64,000 nt of DNA, taken from positions 126,501 to 190,500 of the forward strand of contig NC_134032.1 in the NCBI RefSeq assembly GCF_964204645.1. Reading direction: 5' to 3'. Position 1 is the first letter of the stretch. Each line of letters starts with the position of its first letter. This DNA is from Tubulanus polymorphus (taxonomy: Eukaryota; Nemertea; Palaeonemertea; Tubulaniformes; Tubulanidae). Shown one piece after another: positions 12,100 to 22,092 of this stretch. Below the pieces are notes generated by a model, which had not been told where the DNA came from, did not search any database, and worked only from the letters and a program-made list of their open reading frames with translations. The translations under genes were made by a program, and so were the position numbers.

Positions 12100-13070
12100 G
12101 AAGCTTCATATTTCATATTATTATCTAACTATTGGGGTCACTGGTCATAATCCATCTTCGCTCTATAAACTGCGCGGTGACTCTAGTGAAGATATCAATC
12201 CATTCTGAACTGCATGAAGTATATATCGGTATAAATCACACATCTCTAATAGCAAAATGATTTAATTTGAAAATTGAATAATTGAGTTTGCCGCTAAAAC
12301 CAGGTCCACCTTCCAAAACATCCTCATTAATGATTGGACGCATAATTAGTCATACTCATCGATGATTGGCTAATTGGTACGAAATATGCGTAATGTAAAC
12401 TAGATGAAACCGGTTTCGATGGGACCCGCGCGTCACGTGGGCATTTGACACATTTCACGAGATGTTTCTCATTCTCTACTGAAGGTCATTGAATCTGTAT
12501 CGGAAGTCATCGAATTTATTCTGTAGCGTTGAGTGTGAAACACAAAATCCAGAGTTCCACATTTTTTGTCAAAGAAAATTTATTATTGGATGTTTTTATG
12601 TATTTAATTTGAAGGAGATGAGTTTATTTAATTTACAAGATAAACAGTTCAAACATGGAACACAGTTTCAAATCCCTCACAATTATAAACACTTCTGATT
12701 TCCAGTTCAAATCACGAGGAGTTCAAAATATCAGAAAACCCGTGATTTTATTCACTTTAAAATAATAGTATTTTATACAGCGCCATCTGACTACATTTAA
12801 AATTTTGTTATCATTTCGGGTTCATTGGATTAAACATTTTCAAAATTTTGTTTTCCAAAGTCGATCTGGAGTGGAATGTGGCCACTTGCAAAGTTGAATA
12901 TCAAACCTTTGAGAGAAATGTCGATGGAAATCCTGGATATTGATTTTCTTATTTGTGAAAAGTCTGCAAGTGCTACTCGTTTTTTAATGTGGCTACCAAC
13001 AAACACGTAACACCAATAATACCGTGAACCTTTATCAACTACACAGGTATCAACAAATTCTTGCAAAAGC
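12100..13070. other. Intergenic, no recognised gene
   Basis: Beyond the distal part of duplication copy B (to about 12440) I see no supportable gene. Short frames on both strands lack family signatures. Confidence 0.35.
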
Positions 13071-13073
13071 AAT

Positions 13074-13280
13074 TCATAAAACTAGAAATAAATCATGATT
13101 TGTTTTTGATAATAGACGGGTATTGAATACTGGATGGATCGCCGTAAACCGCGCACATTCCATGACGAAGTGGAATTCCGACTCCACTTCGCCAGATTGG
13201 CAGATCTGACATGTCCTTTTTTTCCGCGGGTAGTTTCGGATATTGATATCGGCCAGTTTCAATACGGAGCGAGTGGGCAC
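13074..13280 (-). pseudogene. Non-LTR retrotransposon remnant (C-terminal zinc-binding segment)
   Basis: A 68-codon minus-strand frame contains TCQICQSGEVESEFHFVMEC, i.e. C24-x2-C27-x9-H37-x4-C42. This C-x2-C-x9-H-x4-C arrangement with a following aromatic/basic segment is typical of the region after the reverse transcriptase in LINE-type ORF2 proteins. No RT palm or endonuclease motif is left upstream, so this is a decayed fragment rather than a host gene. Confidence 0.6.
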
Positions 13281-13854
13281 TAATGCGTCATTTTGAGAAG
13301 TTCCTACGGGTGGCGGCAGAGTTTGAACAGCGTAAATAATTTTCAGCTCCGAAGTGAGTTTTAAATAATTGATAGGTGCGTAGATTAGGGTTTGAAGGGC
13401 ATTTTTGGGCCGATGCTGTGAAAAGAAAATTTTCTAAGAATGGCAAAAAAGCTTTTCGGAGGATTTAACCTGAAAATTCCGCTTAGATTTTTAGTGTTTT
13501 AAGCTACTGGGAACCTCTCAAATTGCATCTCACGAATTTGGAGTCTGGATGAGATGGATATACGAAGATAATATGGACGCTGAGCAGACCTCCCGCATCA
13601 GAAATATTACTTTAGTGTGAAATGAATTTCTCGCGGGGAACTGCTATCAATGAAATTGATTTTACACGTGGAATTCAACGTGTATTTGCAGTGTCTGAAT
13701 GTCAAGGTCAGATCGACGTTAAAGTACAATATGATGAAAAACACTCGTAGAATTTGAAAACGTTTTTCACCTCATTGAATTCATGCATTTATTGATCTGA
13801 TCTGATCTGATGTCTGGTGTGTATAGAGTCACGTGATAACGTGCCGATCGAAAG

Positions 13855-15185
13855 TTGTGGAGAACCCAGTTCCACAGCGCTGAGTCGTTTTTCCACAGTT
13901 CAGGACCCAGTTCCACAGTCCAGGACCCAGTTCCACAGTCCAGGACCCAGTTCCACAGCGCTGAGTCGTTTTTCCACAGTTCAGGATCCAGTTCCACAGC
14001 GCTGAGTCGTTTTTCCACAGTTCAGGATCCAGTTCCACAGCGCTGAGTCGTTTTTCCACAGTTCAGGATCCAGTTCCACAGCGCTGAGTCGTTTTTCCAC
14101 AGTTCAGGACCCAGTTCCACAGTCCAGGACCCAGTTCCACAGTCCAGGACCCAGTTCCACGGTCCAGGACCCAGTTCCACGGTCCAGGACCCAGTTCCAC
14201 GGTCCAGGACCCAGTTCCACGGTTCAGGACCCAGTTCCACAGTTCAGGACCCAGTTCCACAGTTCAGGACCCAGTTCCACGGTCCAGGACCCAGTTCCAC
14301 GGTCCAGGACCCAGTTCCACGGTCCAGGACCCAGTTCCACGGTCCAGGACCCAGTTCCACGGTTCAGGACCCAGTTCCACAGTTCAGGACCCAGTTCCAC
14401 AGTCCAGGACCCAGTTCCACAGCGCTGAGTCGTTTTTCCACAGTTCAGGATCCAGTTCCACAGCGCTGAGTCGTTTTTCCACAGTTCAGGATCCAGTTCC
14501 ACAGCGCTGAGTCGTTTTTCCACAGTTCAGGACCCAGTTCCACAGTCCAGGACCCAGTTCCACAGTCCAGGACCCAGTTCCACGGTCCAGGACCCAGTTC
14601 CACGGTCCAGGACCCAGTTCCACGGTCCAGGACCCAGTTCCACGGTTCAGGACCCAGTTCCACAGTTCAGGACCCAGTTCCACAGTTCAGGACCCAGTTC
14701 CACGGTCCAGGACCCAGTTCCACGGTCCAGGACCCAGTTCCACGGTCCAGGACCCAGTTCCACGGTCCAGGACCCAGTTCCACGGTTCAGGACCCAGTTC
14801 CACAGTTCAGGACCCAGTTCCACAGTTCAGGACCCAGTTCCACAGTCCAGGACCCAGTTCCACAGTCCAGGACCCAGTTCCACGGTCCAGGACCCAGTTC
14901 CATGGTTCAGGACCCAGTTCCACGGTCCAGGACCCAGTTCCACAGTTCAGGGCCCAGTTCCACGGTTCAGGACCCAGTTCCACAGTTCAGGGCCTAGTTC
15001 CACATTTCAGGACCCAGTTCCACAATGCTGGGTCGCGTTCCCATAGTTCAAGATACAGTTCAACAGCGCTGGTTCGTGTTTGCATAGTTGTGGATCCAGT
15101 TCCACAACGTTGGGTCGTGTATCCACAGAGGATCCAGTTCCACAACGTTGGGTCGTGTATCCACAGAGGATCCAGTTCTACAGTT
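13855..15185. repeat. 20 bp minisatellite with higher-order structure (ccagttccac...)
   Basis: About 1.3 kb of 20-bp units (ccagttccacagtccaggac and variants with ggtcc, gttca or agttc). Longer units carrying agcgctgagtcgtttttcc are interspersed at 13897-14100 and 14420-14520. Two blocks of ~440 bp (about 14000-14440 and 14440-14880) repeat the same variant order, so a higher-order unit has itself been duplicated. The 3' end decays. All frames across it are products of the repeat. Confidence 0.95.
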
Positions 15186-15189
15186 GTCC

Positions 15190-15606
15190 AACTCAGAACT
15201 ATGGGACTGGGTCCTTACTAAGGATTTCGTGAAAGCAAATCTTTGGAAACATTTAACGAATTTGATATCCTATTTCCCATGTTTTTTTCATACTAGTGTA
15301 GAAATGTTAAAGGTAAAATTTAAGTACCCGTACATAGGTAACAGGATCCACAATGTGATCGCATGATTCGATGAAAAATCAATTTCATTGACATCAGTCC
15401 CGAGCGGGCCAAGCTATTTATATAGCACTCCAGTAATATTTCTACTGACAGTTTTGACGGACCCCCGAAAACTCTGTTCGTATTCGGTAAGAAAACTTTA
15501 TTTCAATATTTTATAAATATTTTATCCCGATACGCACCTAGCACTACTACGATTAAACTTCTGTTAAAACATTCAGCTAAAAGGGAACGCATTTGACTCG
15601 CTGAAG
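15190..15606. other. 5' flank of the C-type lectin gene
   Basis: Unique sequence between the minisatellite and the lectin ATG. A 'tatttatatag' TATA-like element at about 15415-15425 lies ~190 bp upstream of the start codon and could be a core promoter; this is only suggestive. Confidence 0.35.
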
Positions 15607-16686
15607 ATGAAATTGTTAACTTCGATTCTGTTACTAGTTTGTTCTGCAACGGCAGGTAAATGTTCCGATTTAATTGTTTATGACAAATATAGCTGCCAGG
15701 CAGCTATAGCGGGTTTATGTACAGTTGGACTGGAAGTTAATTGTAAAAGTTTCACAATTCGAATTTTATATGACATAATTTACTATTGTGAAACCAAAAC
15801 GGGTCGGCTGCTGCTGAGTTAAAGCCGTTTCATCATCACCTGATGTGACGTGAATGTTAGCCAAACAGCTGAAAATGCTGTCGTTTCATAATTATAAAAT
15901 TCTATCATATGAAATTTGAATTGAGGGACTTATTCAGTTATCTACGGTTTGCGCGGAATAGAGTGTTATTATTACTGGACTTGTTACTCGAATAACAATC
16001 ATTTCACTATGTTTTACAGTTTTAGCTTGTTTGTGTCCACCTGGTTCAACAACGGCTGGAATGAAATGTCTCCGGTTTGTCAATGACGCAACCTGTGGTT
16101 CCTTCGGCAAAATAGCTGTGATAAATAACCCGCAGGAAAATACCGTGGCTTTTAGTAAAAAAAAACTTCTATCAATCTGTTTTATAATCGCTATCGTTGA
16201 TTTCAAATACTCAATGAATTTCATCGTTTTCAGATTTATTTCAAAACAGCGACAGAAAGTTCTACTTAGCCTATCTCGGTTTTAAGCGACCGTTTGATAT
16301 GGTGAGTACAAACTGGCGAGGTTGGAATTCTTAGTCTCACGAGCCGGCCGTGTGATACTGGTTCCAGGAGGAAATCAAGCGATTATGATTTATTAAAATC
16401 TGTTTCAAGTATTACAAGATTTCTGGTTCAATAATACCTCTTTAGGCATCAACATCATCAACAGCGCTTGGACTCAGGGCGGGGCTCCAGTGGCTTCTAA
16501 TCCAGTTATATATTCTCATTGTAGTACGGGCGTTTCACAAACTGGCAGATAGGTGAACCAAATAACCAAGGATATGCAGGTCCCGAAGATTGTGTTGCGA
16601 TTGATAGAAAGAACGGACGATGGCTCGATGTCGCCTGTTCACTGGGATACCCTCTTATTTGTGAAGATAGCTGTACTGGGTTGTAG
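15607..16686 (+). CDS. Secreted C-type lectin-domain protein, spliced, probably frameshifted
   Basis: Exon 1 (15607-15655) encodes a signal peptide (MKLLTSILLLVCSATA) and ends at donor G|gtaaat. Exon 2 (16020-16154) continues in phase with LACLCPPGSTTAGMKCLRF and CGSFGKIAVINNPQENTVAF. Exon 3 (16234-16301) gives NSDRKFYLAYLGFKRPFDM and ends at gtgagt. A segment at about 16418-16524 gives FWFNNTSLGINIINSAWTQG. The last block (16525-16686) reads RFTNWQIGEPNN, EDCVAIDRKNGRWLDVACSL and PLICED, then stop. EPN is the mannose-type sugar motif, and WLD sits where WND normally coordinates calcium. The segment ending about 16520 and the block from 16525 are in different frames; a ~40-nt intron is implausible. 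The gene is therefore a recent pseudogene or has a one-base sequence error. The exon 3/4 junction is also uncertain. Confidence 0.75.
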
Positions 16687-16854
16687 AGTTGGTGGTGACG
16701 CCACATATACTAAAACAGTGATATTCAAATACATAAGAAGTATTGATTGTCATTTTGAAACAAATAAAACTGCAAACCGCTTCTTTAGAAAAATCAAACT
16801 GTTAGTCATGTCTCTCGAGCTGTATGTATTCCCTCCCTCGATCGACCCTACCTG

Positions 16855-16975
16855 GATGTAGATTCCCTCCCTCAACCTGGCTGTAGATTCCCTCCCTCGA
16901 CCTGGCTGTAGATTCCCTCCCTCAACCTGGATAATGTGGTTTCCCGGCACTGGACCTGGATGACGTGGATTCCTT
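16855..16975. repeat. ~25 bp tandem repeat (gattccctccctcgacctgg)
   Basis: Four to five units of 'gattccctccctc(a/g)acctgg(c/a)tgta' just 3' of the lectin. The last unit is diverged. Confidence 0.85.
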
Positions 16976-16982
16976 CCCTCAT

Positions 16983-17062
16983 TTTTTCCGGGGACATTTT
17001 TTCCATGGGACGTTTTTCCGATGAGAATTTTTCCGGGAACATTTTTCCCCGGGACATTTTAC
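16983..17062. repeat. Short degenerate tandem repeat (gggacattttttcc)
   Basis: Five degenerate ~17-bp units of (g)ggacattttttcc with ccggg or ccatg spacers directly after the previous array. Confidence 0.7.
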
Positions 17063-17118
17063 CTACATTCGGTTGACAACAATGGCCCTGCAATCAAAAT
17101 AACAAGTTGGCCGGGATA

Positions 17119-17927
17119 TCGACAAATTCAAGTTTTTGAATGACTCGTTTGATGGCGCTAGTCGGAACCGGAAATTGGAACCTAAATCCGCCATGTTCTA
17201 GTTCATTTGCGATAAAAATCTCTCGCTTCAAGTTTTTAGTTAGCCATATTTTGATTACATAGGCACGCGTAATCCTTTTATTATGATATCCTGACAATGT
17301 GTTGAATTCGATAAAATCTCACTTCGAACGCTAATGATCACTAGAAATGTAAAAAAAACTACCAAAAATCACAAATTTAGCGATGACGCTCGACTAAGCA
17401 GCTAACGGAGGTAATGACTGGTGCCGGGTGTCATCACTTTGTCGTTGAGTTCAAGACTCTAAGGTGAATTTGTTGCAGGCTTCACTGATAAATATGAAAT
17501 AATATTATGAAATAAAATTGACTTTAGAAGGACTTCACTCATAGATTCATAATAAAAATATGAAAAGTACCAGGACTCAAACCAACAATCGAAATTGGGC
17601 CGTCAAGTGCTGCCACCATGTGATACCTGGCAACCAGTCTTTACATCTTCAGACGATGCAAAATGTTTTTTTATAATTTTAGGACACTTATAGTGATTTC
17701 TAGCCTTTTCAGTGAGGTTTTATCATATCCAACGTAGTGGTAGGATAACATATTCAAAGGATTATGGGTGACGATATATAGTAAGGAAAATATCGCTCAT
17801 TGAAAACTTGAAGCGAGAGATTTTCAAATAAACTAGAGCATGGAGGATTTAGGTTCCAATTTCCGGTTCTGACTAGCGCCATCAAACGAGTAATTCAAGA
17901 ACTTGAATTTCCTAGCAACGAAATTTC
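17119..17927. mobile_element. Element bounded by ~115 bp inverted repeats
   Basis: The left arm (about 17125-17237) and right arm (about 17804-17927) are inverted copies at roughly 90% identity, sharing gatggcgctagtc, accggaaattggaacctaaat and ctctcgcttcaagttt. The ~570 bp between have no transposase frame. 'gggatatcgacaaattcaag' at the left edge recurs at 18051-18070, suggesting a second fragment of the family. Confidence 0.75.
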
Positions 17928-18225
17928 ATATCAATCTGTGTGAAAATTGAAATCATAGTCTTTAGTTTCCGGAACAACGCGTCGACTCGTGTTGCTAAAA
18001 AGACATAATTAAGTGGCCATTGAGCATTCTAGCCTTCAGCCATCTTAATACGGGATATCGACAAATTCAAGTTCAAGTAATTGGACTTCGTAGTGATGAG
18101 TATGTCCGGATACATGTATAAACAAAATATCAGGACAATCCATTGGATTGGAGTGTCTTCAAAACTTCCCCAAATAATAACTAGATTCCGTCTACGGACG
18201 GACGGCGGACATAAAGTTAACGCAA

Positions 18226-18259
18226 TAGCCCACTTGGGACTAAAGTCTCAAGTGGGCTA
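18226..18259. repeat. Perfect stem-loop (tagcccacttgggac...)
   Basis: TAGCCCACTTG pairs with CAAGTGGGCTA around a short ggactaaagtct loop. It is probably the end of a dispersed element, with no sign of a host terminator role. Confidence 0.6.
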
Positions 18260-19459
18260 AAAAACTAGATCCGTTCAACAACCACTGAACCTAAAAACAT
18301 CAGTTTCATTAAAAAAAAACACACTGGTAAAAATACTTTTAGATCGAAAAGATTTATTTGTAAAAAATGCGGTTACATTTGACACACGAACATCGAACGA
18401 CCGACCAAACATTATAGAAATAATTTTTATGAAATATCGAAATCGCCTTGACTTGAATTCATTTTATAGTACATAATACAATATTTACAAATGTCGATTC
18501 AGTAAATGCATAATTGTTGAAAGATAAACGAACTACATATCGCGATAGTATAGAACCAGGGGTGAATCTATAGGGTCAGATTCAGGGAGGGCACACTCTG
18601 GTGTGTGTAATTAAAAGGGCACCCAAAAAATATTCATCAGAAAAAATTTTGTAAATACATCGAACAACAAGGAGAATATAAACTTTTTGCTGCTAATTCA
18701 TGATTTTCATACAAAATTTTAGGTCGAGTTGACTTCTTTTAAAAAGGGGTGTGCACCCTGCACCTTCCCTTCAGATCCGTCTCTGGGAGAACTAATCTAT
18801 CATATCATTCATTCTTTAAAAATTCAGATACCTTTATATATATATATATACATTTCAGGGGCTGCAGGCGGCCAGTTGCCCAAAACTTGGTTTAAGTCAA
18901 CCAGTCGATTACAAGTAACCATTGAAACTGGTTAAAGTGGAATTTAAGCAGTTTTCAGCGTGGCGCCACCTACCAGGAAATCAAGGAAAAATAAAGGATA
19001 TTCCTTGCAGATAGGGAATAGACAGGGAATATACGAGGAATTTTGTACCCTAATAATCGGGGAATAGTAGGTCAGGAAAATCTTTAAGTCGGGGAATTTT
19101 TGTTTCCTTTCTGGGAATTTTGTAGAAAAGCAAAAAATAGGGGAAAAGTCATTAATAAAATGAAACAGTTTCTGTCTGTGTTTTACGTGTTTGACTGCGT
19201 TAATCGATTGGATTCTTAGCAGAGAAAACAACGCGCAAATCCAGAAGTAGACATGGGAAAGGGTGGAAGGCAAATCAAATAAAATTGGCCACTCTGTCAC
19301 TGGTTAACATAAACTATCCTTTGAGCAACAACAGATCATAAAATAAAATCCAGCGTTAATTTCAAGATCTGCTCCTGCGATCGAGTTCCAGTCTGATAAA
19401 GTCTCACTTACGGAAATGACATTTCATCTCTCCAAAAATACTTTGTTATCATTAGGCCA

Positions 19460-19672
19460 AAAAAGATTGATACCTTGTTTCTCCGCTCTGCTGAGCTTAA
19501 ATGTTGACCCGGCCGGCCGCCTATCTACCCTATACATTACTTTTTTTAAAATCGTGATCAATTTCACCATAACAGACCCGGCCGCTATAGAAATGAACTG
19601 TTCATAAATTTTATCATATTTTACAAAAATGACCCGGCCGCTGCGGAGAAACAAGGTATCATTTTTGTTTAG
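19460..19672. mobile_element. MITE-like element, inverted ends gataccttgtttctccgc
   Basis: The left end (19466-19485) and right end (19643-19662) are inverted copies of gataccttgtttctccgc, each followed inward by a gacccggccg motif. A third gacccggccgc lies in the middle. A related half copy is at 34885-34975 in a ZMYND8 intron. No coding capacity. Confidence 0.75.
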
Positions 19673-19692
19673 CCTTAAAGTAGAGCACAATT

Positions 19693-19853
19693 AGGGATCA
19701 TTCATTTATTACGTCCGCATTAGGGGAGGGGTCAGTGAAATTGGGTACTGTAATGCTTAATGTTTATGATAAAATGGCCGATTTTGCGTACAGAGGGGGG
19801 GGGGGTTGAAAAATTCAAATTCTATGCGTACGTAATAAATGAATGATCCCTTA
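19693..19853. mobile_element. 160 bp MITE with agggatcattcatttattac termini
   Basis: AGGGATCATTCATTTATTACGT at the left end is matched by its exact reverse complement at the right end (about 19831-19852). The interior has a poly-G run. This is a compact non-autonomous DNA transposon. Confidence 0.85.
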
Positions 19854-20450
19854 CAGGTCTACGCAGAGTAGGAGTTTGTGAAACAATTCGACAAGTTTAG
19901 AGCAAAGGGCAGGGGGTCGAACAACGACGCCATTTTTGGTACGAATCAGTTTTGTAAATCAGCTATCGAGACATTCCTATTCCGGCAATCGTCGATTATG
20001 CGATTCAGAGCGTAATGACCTAGATTCACAGTTGCGTGGGTTGAATTCAAACTAATTCCAACATTTCCCCCTGCCGATCGAAATACTCCCTATATATAAA
20101 CTTGAATGATAACATCGCGCAGCACATCATGATCGGATCCTGAAAAATGAATAATAACAATTATTCAGTATTCATTGTTTATTACCGCTACCTATAGTAA
20201 CATGTATCTACCACACGAATGTATTTTTACCAAAATTTACTCCAGGAGATTTTGATTCTCACAGCAAATACGCTTCACAGGGGCACGGGTGGGAGCTCTT
20301 GAATCCATACATTATAAGTGGACCGATGAATTATTAATCAAATTCACCCCTCCCCACAGATATACTCGGATAGTTTTCATTTAAAGAGAAAAAAAGTTCA
20401 TTCCGTGTTGCTAGAATGCGGTAGGAACGCGACGGACCGAGTAACTACTA

Positions 20451-20745
20451 GCGACACCTAGTGGATCCTCACTTGCCACAAATGGAATTCTCTAATGCCG
20501 CAGTAGTTGATGTTTTTCAGCACACTAGCGACACCTGGTGGATCCTCACTTGCCACAAGTTGAATCCTCTGTTGCCGCAGTACTTGGTGTCCTACTGTAC
20601 ACTAGCGACACCTGGTGGATCCTCACTTGCCACAAGTGGAATCCACTAATGCCGCAGTAGTTGACGTTCTACTGCGCACTAGCGACACCTGGTGGATCCT
20701 CACTTGCCACAAGTGGAATCCTCTAATTCCGCAGTAGTTGATGTC
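20451..20745. repeat. 77 bp tandem repeat, 4 units, each with a CTCF-like core
   Basis: Units begin with gcgacacc(t)(g/a)gtggatcc at 20451, 20528, 20605 and 20682, exactly 77 bp apart, followed by tcacttgccacaa and gccgcagtagttgatgt. Read on the minus strand each contains CCACCAGGTGTCGCTAGT, close to the CTCF core. Shorter relatives lie at 35242-35340 and 63947-64000. Confidence 0.9.
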
Positions 20746-20849
20746 CCCATATCCTGGACATTTTACGCGCTAGCATTTTAGGGGAACCGGTGCAAACTAT
20801 GCTCAAAATGTTTAAAATACAGCTCTCACCTGTTAGCGACGTGTTCAGC

Positions 20850-22092
20850 TCAGTAGATATTACCGTTCGGTCGAACTATAGCAGATGTAGTCACCTGCGT
20901 ACCGGCGATCGGCTGCTGATTCGGCACGAAGATCAGACGATTCGGACTGCTCACGTTCACCGGTTGTCGTAGCAATGACGACATGACGTTCGACTGCGGT
21001 TGTTGAATGATGAGAGGAACTCGCTGTCGATAGAGAATAGAAACCTGATTATATGACAACCAGATTTATGAACTAAAATCATTTACTATAAGTATTTAGA
21101 TTAAAAGACATGGCATTTCGGACTAGAGACCATCGTCAGGTAAAATATCTGAGTACTGAATCTCGGTACAGTGGAACCTCGGCTTAATGACAGTTTCGAA
21201 ATTATGACCAAACTTCATCAGAGACACACAAAAAATGACATGATAGTGATATACAGTAATTCAAAAATACAGATAGTTAGGTTAGGAACCTTTTCCTTGT
21301 CTAAGTTCGTTAAAACATTGCCTTTGTTTTTAATGCCACTGTTCACGCCATCATTCTTTTTAGCAAACTGAACGCTGCCCAATTAGTCATAACGCAAGGT
21401 TTTTCATTTTTGTCCCAATAGTGGCGTTATAAATTACTTTTACTGTATCAAATTTAAACAATTTACTAGATAACTTCAAGTAACAATTTCGGAATGCTGT
21501 AAATTTTTCCAAACTGTAATCTATGGCTTGGAACCTGCAACCCCTCAGACAATCTACAGCCTGTAACCTGCAACCCCTCAGACAAACTACAGCCTGTAAC
21601 CTGCAAGCCTTCAGACAATCTACAGCCTGTAACCTGCACCCCTTCAGACAATCTACAGTCTGTAACCTGCAACCCTTCAGACAATCTGCAGCCTGTAACC
21701 TACACCCCTCAGACAATCTACAGCCTGTAACCTGCAACCCTTCAGACAATCTACAGCCTGTAACTGCACCCCGTCTGACAATCTAAAGTCTGGAATCTGC
21801 AGCCCTTCAGACAATCTACAGCCTGGATCCTAAAACCCATAAGACAATCTGTAGATTGTCTGAGAAAGTGGTTCTAGGCTGCAGATTGTCTGTAAAGGCC
21901 GTCTGCAGCCGTGAACCTGCACCGGTTCTGAATCCTGATTGGCTGTGGATTGTCTGAGGGGTCGGCTGCGAAGCTACGTGAACCTACCTGAGCGCCGGTA
22001 GACGGCAACGAAACAGCATTTTGAATCGTGGGATTTGAAGTGGAGGCAGTGATTAATTGAGGTACGTACTGTATCACTTGATTACCAATAAC
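20850..22092 (-). CDS. ZMYND8: ZMYND8 C-terminal exons
   Basis: Exon 21988-22092 ([20 protein letters not shown] ...) and exon 20850-21044 ([20 protein letters not shown] ... IVRPNGNIY, stop) are both phase 0. They are Gln/Thr/Ser/Val-rich and do not resemble the vertebrate C terminus, so they are assigned by phase and composition. A possible donor at AACG|gtaata, just before the stop, would allow another isoform. Confidence 0.65.

Larger units (their letters stand above)
18340..20849 (-). other. Candidate 3' UTR / downstream region of the ZMYND8-like gene
   Basis: This lies downstream, on the minus strand, of the proposed ZMYND8 stop. On that strand an AATAAA occurs near 18353 followed by a T-rich tract, compatible with a distant cleavage site. 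The interval also contains two MITEs and the 77-bp repeat array. UTR extent is inferred only. Confidence 0.3.

Noticed and set aside
13767-14683. Several WNWVLDCGTGSW-type frames
   Set aside because: Repeat peptides from the 20-bp minisatellite, equally open on both strands.
15607-15822. 71-codon open frame read straight through from the lectin ATG
   Set aside because: The splice donor after the signal peptide joins in phase to a typical C-type lectin exon, so the continuation is intron.
17567-17645. tRNA-like sequence on the minus strand
   Set aside because: A B-box-like GGTTTGAGTCC is present but the rest does not fold as a tRNA.
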